Shown: positions 40,901 through 56,800, numbered from the stretch's first letter. The stretch: 64,000 nt of DNA from Trichoplax adhaerens (GCF_000150275.1 NW_002060949.1:865836-929835); one strand, 5' to 3'. The notes: generated by a model not told the origin, from the sequence alone. A program made the numbers and translations.

Positions 40901-41571
40901 AACGACAATTAACTCAGTTTGTACTTTTTGTCAATATTTCGGAAACCTATTTCGATTGCATAAAATACTGTACCATACAATCATTCTAAAATATAATGGA
41001 TGATGCATCACATGGTCTAACTCAAAAATATAGCTATACTACATTGTATATAATCGAAATATGCTTGTGCATAGGAAGCGAAGACTTAAATTGATTGCTG
41101 CATTGCTTTAGAAAGTGATCTGACAAAAATAAGCACTATTCCTGTACTGGTCAAATTGAATCCATAGTGTTGAAATACGGCTAGATGATCTGCTATCGAT
41201 AATTATAAATTACTGTAGTTATTTATTCTCCGAATAATCAACTCTCATAGTAGCAAAATTTGTCTACAGTATTTAGCAATGTGCCAATGGAATTCGAGCA
41301 TACTACATAATAAGCTACGATATCCCTGCCAGGGTTCGACATCGGATAATGTCGATAATTGTGATCAGTGAATTGGTTACAGATAATTAAATTATTGTTA
41401 ACACATTTTTACCGTTAATCCTAAGAAGAAAAATTGGCTATTCTCAGAAATTGATAATAAATTATTTCTTCGACTTTCAATATAGATTATTCAAGTTTCT
41501 ATCGATAAATCATTCATTTTTGCAGTAAAGATTTCATGGCAGATAAATTTGTATGCAAGATTTGAATTATC

Positions 41572-43712
41572 ATGGTTAAATCTGTTGTCGTATTTTTTCT
41601 AGCGATATGTCAGATATCTATGGCTTCAAGGTTGACTGAGCTGGATTGCAATATAACTAGCAATAAGCCCTCAATTACGAAATCAATTTTAGACATCGTG
41701 ATGCATCCTATGGTCTTTCGATCAAGTATAGAATTTTTTTCACTGGTTCATCACAGAGCCAGAAACTTGCTAACGATATGACCATTGCAGTATACAAAAG
41801 AAATGGGATACCCTCTTACTCATTTACCTCCAGGGTTTACAGTGCTGTCGAATGATTTGCCGTTAATATTGGCCAAACCTGATAGGAATATCACTAATAC
41901 TACCATGCAGATAGTATGAGTAAATTCAGAAACAGATTTCACTGATCACTGTAAACGGGATAAAAAGTATCATTGCTTATTTGTTCAATACTTCTCTAGC
42001 TGAACTACACAGTAATAGCAAAACGCGAATATATGTATGTTCTGAAAGCTGATATTTTTATAAAGATCACAACAAGGTGATTCGTGTCGACGTCAACGCG
42101 ACATCTTGGTTTGAGTTTTACATAATTTTAGCGTACATGGTCTCATTTCTGATTATATCCAAGTTATTTCTTTAGACTTTCCATAATTATCATTCTTTAA
42201 TTAACACCATCGCCACTACAAATGGCGACAAATGATTCGTACATCTAAATTACTTGATTTCGCGAGTATTGTGAAGGTATTCATTATTTACAGATGTGTT
42301 CCAGAAAGGGAGCATTACCAAATACTTGTGGTTATACTGATATTAATTTTGCTTTGGATATTTCTATACCAATCTATGTGGCTATACGCATATTTCATAC
42401 TGGTATCTTGGGAATTTGATCTTCCTCATTTATGGTTTTTCAAGCAAGCATTTGTCACGTTATCTACAAGGCCAGATTTCTTCGCTTGCAGTTGCCTTGT
42501 GCTATTAATATATTGCAAGGTGTTATTATCATCTTTGTTATCGTCTATACAGTATTATAATACGAGATAAGCTACGGTATTACCATATAATCCGGGGAGT
42601 TATACATAGTATGAGAGAGAAAGTAGACAGTGGAAAAAGGGAGTAATAATATTTTATTTAAGTAGTCCCTGGTATTACAACAACTCCGGCGATGTTGCGA
42701 CAGTATTACAAATATCTACAGCTTCGCAGTTCACTCGGGCGGGTTGAGATCTGATACCTGTAGAGAATGGTACAGCCTCAACTAGTAAATTAACGATCGG
42801 AGTCATGATCTACCTACCGCTTTTTGTTGGAGTACACAATTTTGATTAATCATCTATCCTCGAATACTGCCGATCATTTTTCTGACAGTACAAGTTTCGT
42901 GGCATACAATGAAAAAGGTTTCACTCTTACACACTTGCTGCTACAGTCTACCTTTCTGCTCATGGCTTGCCAGGATATTTAACCAATTCTACTAAGACAG
43001 TAGCCGTGGCTAACCTGCGACTTATATGTACATATGATTCTTTTCTTTGCGTGATCGTTTGGAATGAACATTTCATCGGTTATTTATTGAATTATCCACT
43101 AGTTGAACTACCTTACAGTAAAACGCCGCTATACGCGTATGTGAGTTCTATTAGCTACTGCTTTTAAAAATTTCAAGATAAATAGATCAGTACCGATTTT
43201 TATTCAATTTATTGATTCCAAATTGCCGTCTATTTTCTTTATGCACTCTCTTTATATTTTGTTTTCAAATTCTTACTTTCCATTTTCTATAATCATCATC
43301 CTGTAAATAATGGTATGAGGTTTATAAGCGGCTAATAAATGGTTTGCACTTCAATATCATTCCGTTTCGCAATAATCGTGAAGGCACTCATCTACAGAAG
43401 CGTTGCGGAAAAAAAGCAATAATAATTACTTTTAGCGATGCTGAAATTAATTCTGCTTTGGATATTTCATTACTAGTCTATAACGTGTTATCATTTCAGT
43501 ACATCGATTCCCATCGAGATCTTCTGCTTTACACTGATGCACTTCCTGTAATATTTATAAGATCAGCATTGCTAGCTTACAGAATTAAATATCTGCATAC
43601 AACTACAACCACAAACTTTGTTTGTGGGCCTATACTTGTTACAAAGTATTTTATTGTTGATAATCATGTGTACTATAAAAAACACAGATGCTTAACATTC
43701 CCAAAATTCTAA
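41572..43712 (+). pseudogene. Two decayed tandem copies of an unidentified membrane-protein gene
   Basis: Two stretches about 1.1 kb apart resemble each other at DNA and protein level. CTCTTAC occurs at 41813 and 42924 (text PLTHLPPGF and TLTHLLL), and GCTTTGGATATTTC at 42351 and 43454 (text INFALDISI and INSALDISL). The first copy opens with ATG at 41572 and a hydrophobic, signal-like stretch (VVVFFLAICQISMAS), then a Cys/Asn-rich segment with N-glycosylation-type sites. Hydrophobic segments follow in several frames, including AINILQGVIIIFVIV, which weakly recalls the last membrane helix of secretin/adhesion receptors. In-frame stops and frame changes interrupt both copies. Open pieces are 41572-41781, 42232-42570, 42967-43167 and 43344-43712. 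I do not recognise the family. A multi-exon functional gene cannot be excluded, because introns could remove the breaks. Confidence 0.4.
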
Positions 43713-44885
43713 ACTGCCTAAAAGTGTCTAATGATTGGTTCACATCTTCTATGAAGGATGCTTTTGCGAAATCTTACACTAGTTCCGCTTACATGTATTT
43801 ATTTATGCTATTGCTTTCAAAGTGAATGACTTTAATACCAAATCCAAAGGTTGCTATAAATATTTTCTCGTAATCTATTTTACCACAGCTTTTATTAATC
43901 TCTTCTACCTCTTGACGTATTTACTGTTAATTGCTAGCGGTGTAGCTACTGCCACACTAAGCTACTGCGCATATACAGTAGATGTAGTGGCTAATACTAA
44001 CGCTACTCTGGCTTTATTCTAAATGATGCAATATTGCTGCTATCCTCTCATCAAAATACAATACGAATAACACCTTTATAAAAGCAAATAAAATGATTCA
44101 CTGTCAATTTTGTCACCGATCAAGAGCGAACGTATTGCAATAATTATTTTATAGACATGTCGTACTCGAACTCTTAATCATACATTTAAACGAGTCTGCT
44201 CTCATCTTTTTTTGGATCGTATCATAGCTTGATATCAGAAAAATCGATTAAAATATAACAGGTCATTAAAACGCCTAATTTATTGAAAATTAGTCGGGAA
44301 AAAACTTCGTGATATGCACTACTTGGCTTATATTCATAATCAATATAGCTCAAATTAATTAATGGCTTGTACCAGCACCATGTAATAAAAAGGTATTTAG
44401 CTCTGGTTGAATTTAAATGACTAATATCGTTATCATTACCAAAAAAGTACGACCATAACTCGATGCAAAGATATACTGGGATAACTAAAATTTACAGATA
44501 ACATAAAAATAATTGAATATACGATCAAAATACATCAATAACAATTATATGATCTAATACTGTTCAATATCAAGTATCATCAGGAAGTATATGTCAGTCA
44601 AGGCACTGCATAATGTAATAGTGGCAATGTGAAATTGATGTATCCCATTATATTCATACTCAATGGAGTAGCTACTGCACCACGTACAGTAATTTTTAAA
44701 CTTAAAATAACTTACAAGATCTTATAAGGATACTAAAGCAGAATATGAATGTTAATATGATCACTTAAAGAATTTGGCACATGGTAGTCATGGTTGCGCT
44801 TCCTAACAAAGCAATTGTTACATCAAGGCAGTAAGAGTGACAATATGTATACATACATTTGTCTACTTCTCATAGCCTTATAATT
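43713..44885. other. Region downstream of ECM29 and the membrane-protein relics
   Basis: A hydrophobic plus-strand frame (43822-44022) may be another fragment of the relic family but shows no clear match to the other two copies. The remainder is AT-rich and should include the 3' untranslated region of ECM29. Confidence 0.35.
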
Positions 44886-47800
44886 TTACAAAGACTTAAG
44901 AATTTGGTTGGCTCTTTCACTAAGCGGAGTCCGTGAATCAGTCGATAAAGCTTTTAATCTAACTATAAGTAGTTGATAATTTTCATCCTTCACCAACTTT
45001 TTCATTCGGTCCACTATTATGTTAATCAAGAAATAATTTCTGTTAAATGTAACTAGTATCCAGGGGCATTTCATGAATGTATAAATTAGTTAATCGTAAA
45101 GTATGTGTCGTTATGCCTCTTTAACACTTATATAGCGACTGCACTCGAATGTTTCATACTAACCGCTTAGTTGTTTACATATTTGTTCCAGTAACTTCAA
45201 AGCACAAATTTTCACAGCTATGTACTTTTCATCTAGTACAAAATATTAACGTATCATGCATTGTATTTACCCTATTGCAGTGGATTATTCTATGATCTTA
45301 CATAATCAAATCCATACGTTTTAAAAAAACTTGATTCATTAATTATATATAACATAATTGCAATCATTACAGTACCATGAAATAATTATCGGCTAATGTC
45401 TACTGAATTAAGATAGGTACATTAGTTTAAATTAGTCATAGAAATATACCAAGATTGTATCTCAGAGTGACTTCTAGTAAGCTAATAGCTTTTAATAGTA
45501 ATGCGTAAAGTGATTTTCAAAGCTCAATATAGATAAATTTGTTCTACTACACAATGCGTTTATTATTTTAGATAAATAGTAATTAATTACTGACCTAAAC
45601 AATCCAAAGTCGGTAACAGTACGTTCGACAATACAGTTTCCCACATCTCATCCGTAGTATCATTGTTGTATGCCCTTTGAAATTGAGGTATAGGGATAGT
45701 TAATTTAATCTGGAATTCTATCTATTACCAGAGTATTATACTTAGAATAATATTGGTAAGTGAACACTAGTAAACTCTACCTTTCCAAAAAATTTTCTGC
45801 AGCTAACAAAATTGGCATCTGAACTTTCCACGTATTTTTTACAAGTGAAGAGGACATCAGTACTATGTACTCTTTCATAATATCTATCAATTTGTATAAA
45901 AATTTAAAGTACTTAGCAATTTTAATAGTTGATCAATTAATACGGTTCACTAAAATAATAATAAAGATAATTATACTTATATAACCTCAAACTCACCTGG
46001 TGAAGTGATAGAATCATGCCATGCGTTACCTAGACATTCAAAAATGCATGCTTTTAATTCGATGTTGCCTTCTTCCTTCTTGCGTTTTTCACCCTCATTA
46101 CAGCTCTAGACAAGTGTTTTTGTAAGCAATAAATTATTGACTACGAAATATAAAAGGACTACTGAAAGTTATCCATTTTATCTTGCAAATGATACTAATC
46201 TGATATTGATCTATTAACAATCTACAGATTACCTCTGATTCTTCAAGATAAGGGATAACGATAGATTTAAATTCAACGAATTTATTAATCTTGAATACTT
46301 TTAAAAGTGTTGTTAGAGACTTCATAGCAATCATCTTATACGAAACATTTGATCTACGACATTCCCGCACAAATTTGTCTATAATCTAAAGGTAAAGAAG
46401 ATATTATTATGAAATTAATATTGATAGTGTTGACTGAGACAACATTACCAACCGCATTGATTGTAGCATTTTTACTATCTTCTTTTTGTTCTTCTAATGT
46501 ATTTCTAAAAATATGTTAACAAAACGGATATAAATCATAGTGAAGATATGCAATTGAGTAACATGAATCAACGTAATCTAAGACATCGTATGAAATATGA
46601 AAGCTGTCTACATGTTAATATTACATGTTAGCCTTGCATAAAGAGGTAATAGCGTGGAGAACTGATTCCTATTATAAAATATTACAAAAATAGAAATATT
46701 AAATAAGATGTAATCGCTATCCTTCATAAGTTAGTAATTAAATTATATTGTGGTAATACCTTGCCATCCCATACAGAGCCTGATAAAGCTAACTGAAGTG
46801 CTTCCAATGTATTAGTAAGGCTTACTAAGGGTAGTTCACTGTCTACACAGCATAAAGATAATGTTCATCTTTCTTAAACTAGCAATATAAATATGGGATT
46901 GGTAATAGTATTAAAGAAATTTTTACTTTGTTTATCTGCAAGTGTCATGATTGATTTAGCTGCTTTTTCACGCGTTTTCCATGACTGCGATGATATACAC
47001 TTGCAACTTATATCCAAAATTCCATCACGATATAATCGAATTCCTCCCTCCATACCTAAAGGTTCGATATCAGTAACATACAAATACATGTATATTGTAT
47101 AGTATTCTATTGAGTAAAAAAATTTATCGCTAAACTATGATACTCTATCGTTAAAATGATTGTTCCTACCAGGAGTATTTTCTATCCATAATTCCTTCCA
47201 CATCGATTTTAGGGTACTGTCTGAATCTGGAGCAAATTAGAACAAAAATAAATTGATAGTGAATCAAATGCAAAGCATATCATAGGTTGAGGGATAAGAA
47301 AAAAGTAATTTTACCATTGTGATGCATAGCGAAAAATATTAACGGCATCACTTCTGAGCGATAATTTTTGAATAATTCACTAGCGTATTCAGATATAGCA
47401 CGAAGTACCAAGCCACAGTAGTTTTCACCTTCCTCATTGTCTTAAAAATAATAATCAATATATATTATAAAGTCTAACCTATTATCACGCGTTTGCATAA
47501 CAATTATTACAGAACGCTAAATAGCCTTCTTTATTAATAGTATTACCAGTCTCAAAATAGCCTTCTTTTAACATAGTGAATTGCTTAGACACGGTATTCT
47601 CCTTTGCAATCTATATCATAATGATGCAAATAAGCGGGATTTTGACAATGTGTTTTTCACACATGCGGCAATCACTTATCAAAAAACTATGGTTTCTACT
47701 GGTAGCGTCAGTTATCAGTGATTGAAATTTTGTAATTCTTAAATTTAGCCCTTCAATTGAGGAAGATCTAGTTATAATTAGTACCGTAAAACTAAACAGA

Positions 47801-50800
47801 TAGACTGATATCCTGCTATAAAAAATCCTTGAATTTGGCGTATGTACTTAAATAAATAAATAACATCTACAATACATCGTAGAATGAAAACATGGAGTAC
47901 GCGTATATATTATTGTGCTGCCAGTGTAGCAGTTGCTCACATAAAAATATTAAACGCGTTATTATAGCAAATTTCTACTCACAAGAAAATTGTCTGATGA
48001 TATATTACTTAAAATTTCAATAATCTCAAAGTTGACATAATCGTTGGTATAACCTTAACTAAGTGGCCGATGGCTGAGGCATAAGCCTTTGATATTGATA
48101 AATTTCTATCCTTTGGAGCATTAGAGAAGGCTTTTAATAGGCGACCTGCAGAGTCATGATACCTGGTGAGTGTGATATAACATTGCAAACATCATTTAAA
48201 TGAATTTTATTTAAATGAGTCTCATTGCCTGCATGTGGTCGCAATTCCTTTGTTTTCAGATTAACAAGTTGTATCACAAAATGAGAACAACCAGCCTAAT
48301 TTACATTCATTGTTATATTTTAATATTTTCTCTTCAATATCGGATAGTTAAGATACGCGGACTTTACAGTTCAACAATTGAGATAAAAATTTATGTACAT
48401 GTTAACATGATTTTACCTTGGTGCCTACACCTATACCATGCCTGATAAGAGGAACAAGCTTGGGAATGAGTTCAGTTAAAATTTCTTCATCAATGTAATC
48501 AATGCACTATAATAATACATACGTTTAATACAGGGAATATTGCATGTTAAATGATGTATTGTGATAGAGCTTATAGTTAAATAAATAAATATGTACCAGT
48601 TTTACGGTATCCATCATGGGGGATGATTTCGAGGCTGATACACGATGACTATCCAACTATAACATTGATTTAATTTAAAAAAAAATGATTGAGTATTCGA
48701 TCATACAAATAAAAAACGAAGGATTTTCTCAGTCTTTTGAAACTCACTAGTTCTTGCGAGTCTTTATTACGCAGTTGCAGATATAAATAGTTCATAACCT
48801 ATATAACGCAAATATTAATCATGCATTCTCTCTAGTATCAGATCATTCGTAAATTAAAAAATAAGATCTTTACCTGTGGTTCGAGCGAACTTAGGGATTC
48901 TATCATGGTCGGTATCAAGACGGCTATGTGCGGTTTAAGTGTAGCTGCCTATCGTTTTAACATTCAGTTAGTAGGAAATTACGTAATCGTTTCAAAACTA
49001 AATCATATAGCATTGACTTACTGCTTTTTTACCAATTTCAACAACCGTATTAAGGCTGAACATCCAAATATTTTGTAGCGTGCCAATGATAAACGATTCA
49101 TTAAATATATACCTTATATACAATATAGATACTAATCAATGTAATTTGAAACCATGATATTAACCTAATAGCTCTGATTTCTTCAGCTCGGCTACCAATG
49201 CCTTTATTAGATAGCAAAATAGGTAAAACACTATCGACAACTTCATGGCTTGCTTTGCTACTCAAATCGCTGCTAATTTTTATTGTAACCTACATAAAAT
49301 TCGAGATAAAATATTTGATTATACTCACTTTGATCGATAAAAATCAGCTATCATAAGATTCTACATCATGTCATATTAACCTTGATTAGAGTTTGGCAGG
49401 AAACTGCAGCCGCCTTACGAACCGTTTCCTGTTATTAAACCATTAGGGCTTCATTATAAATTCATATTACATAATATTGTCATATTATAAAAATACGTAC
49501 GTTACAACGTCCAAAGCAAAAATATTTTGCAATTACACGATATAATTACAACTTATCTTACTTTTATATCGTCCAAAACTAGAAGGCAAGATTCCCATAA
49601 TTTAGGCAAATAAGTTATAATACTGTCGATGGATCGACCACTTAACAAATCACTTACGGCTAGACAACTATAATAAAAGCATTACATCATGAATTATAAG
49701 GCCATTTACAGAAAACAATTTTTAATGTTTATCAGGACCTCCAGATGAAAGTTAATGAGTTGGAAAATTCACCTCGATTCTCTCACTCTCCAAAATTTAT
49801 TCGTTAAATTCTTCGATAAATCTTTAGCAATTTCTACCATATATTTATCGACTATCTTGGTATCGGGCACTAAAGCAGACCAGATGCTATTCATTGATTT
49901 TTGGATTTTGGGATCGTAACGATAACTTCATAAAATAACAAGATGAAAACTGAATATTTAATATTAAGGTTATAATTATTAGTAACAACGTTAAGACGAT
50001 CATTTAGGTACCGGAATAATCTTGGAATTAGTTTTGGTAAATATGGTTCTAATTCTTTTCTAGCTTGACTAGCGATTGAAGAAAATCCGATTGCTGCACC
50101 CTATTTATAATCAATCATAAGTTCAAAGGGAGTGATACAACTGATGACAGAGTAGTGGTAACTTAGAGTTACATGTTAGAAATGTGAATCGACTATGGAC
50201 GATAACATGGTCTTTGAAAGCGCAATACGAAATCTTGCATTTAATTCTAAAGTTCTGTACGCACAATACATTGAATTTAGAGTCACCCGTGTCATACGTT
50301 CTGTGTATAAACTCTGCAGTACATCATACAGTAGACTACACATATATATTAAATTGATTTAACGGACTCGTAGAAAGAGATATAAGAATGTTAATACGCT
50401 GTATTCATTAAGAAGGAAATAAGTGCGTGTCCTATGCAAATCCAGATGAAGGATAGCTTATGGTCGATCAACGAAAAACAGCCCACATGTTACATCTATC
50501 AATATAAATAATAATAGTGAAATATATTGTTGTACCTTACGAGAATTCCACAATGCATTATGATTTGCTAAATGCATAAATTTATAAATTAAATCCGGTC
50601 GATTCAGATCAGTTGCGACAGCACATAACTCTTTGTATGTTGACATGCTAGAGCTGCAAAAATAAGTATTACGCTACTGCTTAAAATTGATATAGGATAA
50701 ATAAACTTAAACTTTTATAATCGTGAAAGGTAACATACCCTTCCGGAGTTTCACCGACTTCATTGTTTTTGAATACGACAGTATCGGATGTGACATGTGC

Positions 50801-53800
50801 ACCCGCCCTTTTAATAAAACCGCATAAAAATTTTAAAATGTTACATTTTCACATGCTAGTTAAACCAGAGTGGTTGTACATAAATATTATTTTTACTTTC
50901 GCCCTGATGTCAATGTATCAACGAGCATATTAACCAGCGTATCTTTAGTTGTAGATCCTCCAACATCATACAGTAAACCTAAGCCACTAGACGCCATTTC
51001 TTGCGTGATCTCTAAATAGTTACGCCAAAATGAATATTTAAAGAACTTTTAAACAATCTAATAAAAGTACTCATCATGGCTGCTAGCAGTTACGGTCGAT
51101 ACAATTACGGTATGTTACTATTGCAAAAAAGGCGAAGTATTCTCAGATTTTAAAAAATTTTTAAGTATCACTTCGTAGCTAATCCACATTTATCAGTTAG
51201 TTAAAGTAGACGGCCGTCAAGCCTATGCATAAAATTAATTAGCATTTTAACACAGAAGAAAATTACATTACAATACATAAATTTGAGCGTAAACAATTAT
51301 TGTTGAAAAGATAGAATATGCTCATATTACTTACCGTCATTTTCTGTTAAGAAATTAATAAAAATTATTTGAATTTTTTGCAACCAATTCTATATTAATT
51401 AATGTAAGTTACAAAAATAAAGTTAATAAATACGCTTTGAGTACATAAAACACAAAGATACTACAAGGAATATTTATGATAATTATGGTTTAAAGAATAA
51501 ATATTTGGGAATAACGATGCAAACGTTGATAAATTATAACCTGTAATTCTGGCATATTGCCAGAATATTTCAATATGGAGAATAGCCAGATACACGTTGC
51601 CTACATAGAAATATCAGTTAATACTTGTGCAGATGTCACAGCAAGTTGAACAACTAGATTTGCACTTTCATACTGTATGATGGCTTACTTGACGAATTGT
51701 CGGGTTCGGATTGGTTGCATATCGGGTTAGTAACATATCTAGTAACCATCTCATCAATTCTGAATCATATTGATTAGGTTCGCGTAAACTATGGGCAAGT
51801 CGGTAGAAATGGCGTTAATCGGTTTTTAATTTTCTAGATTATTAGCCGGCTCAAAATTGGTTATCATTATAACGTACGTTTTAGAGCTAATAAGGTTACA
51901 TTGAAGAGCTGAGGAGATATGTCTAGCTGTAATTAGTGACAGCGCTTTGCCGATTGTAAATAATAAGTCAATTTGTTGGCCCTGCAGTAATACCAGAACA
52001 AAGTTGCAATTAAACAATAACAAAAGTTAGTGTAGTTTAGCAAGATTCCTGTTATTAGAATTACGTGTATCTTACTTTACTTTCCGTTAGCATTGTTTCA
52101 ATGAGCTCTTTAAGTTTAGGAAAATGAGGGTCACCAACTGGAAGATGGCCAATCGTAATATAAAGATTTTCCTTTACCTGTGGTGATACATTTAAAGTTT
52201 CTGATTACTTCAAGTTGAGACCATGAATACAATGTAATAAATCAGGACCTTTTTATCTTTGGATTTCTGCAATCGAGTTTGTAACCTCTTGGCAATTGAA
52301 CTTTTACTGAGATCATTATCGGATTCATCCGGTAAAGGTAGCGGTTTAATAGACCCCATCTCGGTTAGAATAGTACAGGCAGTATTGACAAAAACGGCTT
52401 GCGAATCAGCTAACCTAATTGCTAAAGTGACAAGATATCCAAATTTATCAAAAATTTTTATCAGTGTAGTAGCAGTCAACACGCGTACAACATTTACGAT
52501 AAATATCAATGAGATTTGAAGGTCATCATAATGCCATATTAACCTATATGATGAAGTATCTCCTTCGCTAGCATATTTTCATTTTGTGAGTCAAAGACTA
52601 CTTTACAATTTAAATCAGAGGTAAAGAATGTTCTGTAAACTAAACAGAATCCAGCAGAGGCAAAGGACCCATGTTGGACTTCAAATGACTGTATAAAATT
52701 GATTTGAAATAATTTAATAACAATTAGTAACTATTTTAGAAGTTACAAATTCCAGTATATAAATAAATTACACAAGCCTTGTTAATCGTTTAATTTACAA
52801 TTACCATTAAAATTAATTTGAGCTTACGTGATAATTAGATTTCTCAAGTAATTCTCGAACTTGTGTAATATATTTTACGCTGTCTTGTGAAGCTAGTATC
52901 ATCCCATAGAGTCTACTCGCGAACAATCGGCAGTCATCAGAAACCCCATTTACGAAAGCCTAAATCATTCGGTGCAGAAAGTAGTAATATTCTCCGTGTT
53001 ATAAGCTACATTGCACATTATAAAGTGGTGTACATGATGGTTAAATTACTAAGCTACTCTCATTCAGCTAGCAACCTTTTTAGTGTTTTTTACCTGAATT
53101 TTACTATTCCATTTACCATTCATCAATCTAACATGTAAGCGAATAGGATCAGCATTGATTGCTTCTAATAAGCAGTACAATCCAACTTTATGTAAATTGG
53201 AACCTAAAATAATACAGCTAGTTAATTATTATAATGAATACATATTACGATTCTACACGAAACCTCAATTAATACTATAGGCATACGTTACCTCCAGCGG
53301 GACTTAAAGACTCATAGGCTAACGAGAAATATTCATCAATAATAGATTCTGTTTTGTGATAATGTGTTAGCATTGTTAGTATCAAGTAATGTTGTCTAAG
53401 CAATTTAACCACGAATATAAGAGAAGTAATATCAATAGCTTAAAATTCTGTCAGTTAATTATTAATTTCTACCTTTGTTGAATTGATTGGAGCCATAAAT
53501 CTGTAGATGTCGATCTAACAATTCCAAAAAAGGTATTGACTGTAAAGCATCTTCCGGAATATCATCTTGACTTTCAAGTAGACATCTCCGAGTATATGTT
53601 AATAACTAGGCAAAATGCAAATTACGCTGGTGATAATTCTGCACATATACTATGGCAGTCAAACAATTTAATAAAATTGAAGTGAAGGTTATTATCAGCT
53701 ACTTAGCAGTAACTCTACTTGCATTAAAAGGTGACAAAATTTAACGACATGATTTAATTCACATTAAACAAAAAGACTACTAAAATAAGTAAGCAAAAAG

Positions 53801-56800
53801 CAAGTAAATATAGAGTCCTAAAAAATTTAACTTTAAAATTGTAGTACGAAAAATATGAATCACAGTTCGTTAAATACGTGCACAAAAGATTATAAGAGAT
53901 ATGCTATCCACCATACAGATAAATAATTACTACAGTATTTATCCACAATACGATAATAAAATTGTTATCGCAATCATTTTTTATATCAAATTTCATCTAC
54001 AGTGACACTCAATAAATTGGGAATTCGCGTTAATGACAAAAAAATTATTCAATTTCATACCTCCATAAGAATTGCTGGAGAAAATGGCAATATTCCGCTT
54101 TCTGTTTTAAAGCAGCGAGGGTTATTGGTGCTTAATCTTGTTTCCATCTAAATTTAATTGTCAGAATTTTACATAGACGCATACTTTTTTGATCACACGC
54201 GTCTGCAAATAGTTTGACTCGTGAAAGGCGTTTGTACCTGTTGTCTCACATATTGTAAAAGCTTTATAAATGATGGAAACTTGTATTCTGGTGTTGAATT
54301 TGAGTCGGAAATATTTGAAGCGCTTGTTAATCCTAACCCGCGTTTAGCTTCTTCTCGAATTTCTTCATTGCTAAGGGGCGATATTAGCGAGAAAAAGATA
54401 ATTTACTACAATGAGTGATCAAGATTTTACAGGCTGGGAGTTGATCTAGAAGTTGCAGTGTCCAATATAGTTACTCGAAATTTTATATTCCTGAAGCTTA
54501 TGAAATTACCTATCAGCGGAAGCCAATATACAAACATAACGTGAAGTCACATTGTCAGTCGGAAATATAATATTTGCTAGCCTAACAGATAACAACCTAC
54601 ACGGCAATATTGTCTAAAATGGCAGAGAAACGAAACCATTCTTATAATGATTATAGTAATATCCATATTAAGCTTTCTTGGTAAATAGAAGAGTAAAAGA
54701 GTATCTATTCATTTTGTACAGAAGCAACAGCTAGCTGTCTTACTTCTGAGAAATATCAAGCAAACTTACATGTTCTACATATTGAAGTAGTAAATTCTCT
54801 AACATGGTTGCATCTGTTTCTGATACCGATTTGTAACAGGAAGCCATATCAATTAGAGCATCGCGCAAAGCAGATTTTGAATCTGCGTCTTCCTGAAGAG
54901 CAAAGTTTAAGTGATATAGTATATATTGCATATGCTAGAGAACCTTTAAGATAAGTAACGAGCTCCTTCGATTACCTCAGTTAGCGCATTGAAAAACTGC
55001 ACAACAATACCAACGTCTTTGGCGAACATATTTGGTAATCGCCTAATTAAAAATTAGATATAAAATTAGCGCTATAATCTGATTGAAAACAGCAGTAGCT
55101 GTTAAGATCATTTTAAAATGTTACAATAAATACATCGTACTTTGATAAATATCCGCAATTATGGTACGACAGCTGACGTAGAATAGATTCCTATGATTTA
55201 AAATGAAAGAGACAAAGTGATTACAGTTGCAGGTTATTATATTCATGTTTATAATTATAGGATATGTTGGTAAGGATAGCAAACCTTTTCACTACTGATT
55301 AACTTCTTGAGTGAAGAAAACAATATAGGACCCATAATCTTTATTTTAGTATTTGATGATCTAAAACAAATTTTATACGTTTTAGTATGGATATGTCGTT
55401 AAGGATGCGAAAATAGTATGCTATGATTATTTGGCGTTTACTGTCGAAATTTTTACGCGCTTACTTCTTACAAACATGACCCATAAACTGCAAAGCAAAA
55501 GTTTTGAGCCGTTGTGTAGTAGTAGGTGCATTCAATGCATCAAAAATGACTTGCATGCAAGGCGGAAATTCATCACCAGCTTTATTAGATTTTATCAATA
55601 GTGGTATTATGAGCAGCTTAACTCGATTATTTGCAGGAATTCTTTGCTCCTCAGGTTTAATTATCGTCTGAGTCTAAACAGTAAAATACAACTTAGCAAA
55701 TAAGGAATACGGCATTCGTGTTATAATCATATACACAATAATACGTCAAAATCTGTAAGAGGAATTCGCAGACACCTACTTTTGAAAGTGTTTTCATCGA
55801 TGACCCCAAATAGAGCTGGTACAAGATAGTTATAAGCTGAGCAGATTCCCAATCGATCGAGCTTGTATTATAACAGCAGTTTTTTAATTAATAATATGTA
55901 TGTACAATAATTTGCTACATCAGTATCATTTTCAAGAATGCTGAGATGAAATTCGGCTAATTATACAGTATTGCTGTACAATTAGCAGAGTTTCATCTAC
56001 CCTATCCTATTCTCTATAGTATTAATGCTAACTATTGATGTAGTTTCATTAAATCAATCATTATACAGTATCTACTTATAGTTGTGTAGCCTTAATACTT
56101 GTAGAATGCAATGTCTCATATGACTACCTTTGCCTTTTTGTAAGTTCATTTGAGCCCAGATTTGATATACTAAAAGACAAGAATGTTTATTGCTCTGTAC
56201 TATTTAGATGGTCAATCAATGAATAAAAGTAATCCCAATCAAAGTTACATTCTACCTCCATCGGGCATCACCAGATGCTATTATAAGGTGAGGAGCAATT
56301 GCTGTCTCAGTGAAAAGATCAGTTGCCAGAAATTTAAGGATTCCTAGCTTCATCTGCAATGTTGGTAATAAAGTGCGAAGACATTCATATTCAAATTAAT
56401 GCATACCGTTAGATGTATATGCTTGAGAAAAAGAATAAACTACCTTTTCTAATTGATCAGGATTTATACCACCTTCTGGAATAATTCGTTTTATACTTGC
56501 GGCACTAAGGCAAGGTGCTCCTTCTAACTTGGCTAAGTCGATTTGAGGACTACAGCGTTATTATGAATAGAAGAAAAGATTTTACAACCCCATACGTACT
56601 TCAATAAAGTAAAGTTCTGGGTAACCGTTACAAATGAAGTAATTCACCTATAAGGCATAGAGAGAAGGTCTAAGAGATACTGTAGGAGAGAGCTTCCAGT
56701 ATTACTTAGCTTGTTATCAGCAATACCGATCATTCGACGTAGTTCCTCAACAGAGTACTTTTCCTTCAATTCACTGAAAAGTGGAACTATTAACTGAAAA

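Noticed and set aside
41320-41360. tRNA gene suggested by a GGTTCGA-like B box
   Set aside because: The text around GGGTTCGAC does not form a T stem and no matching acceptor stem or anticodon arm is found upstream.
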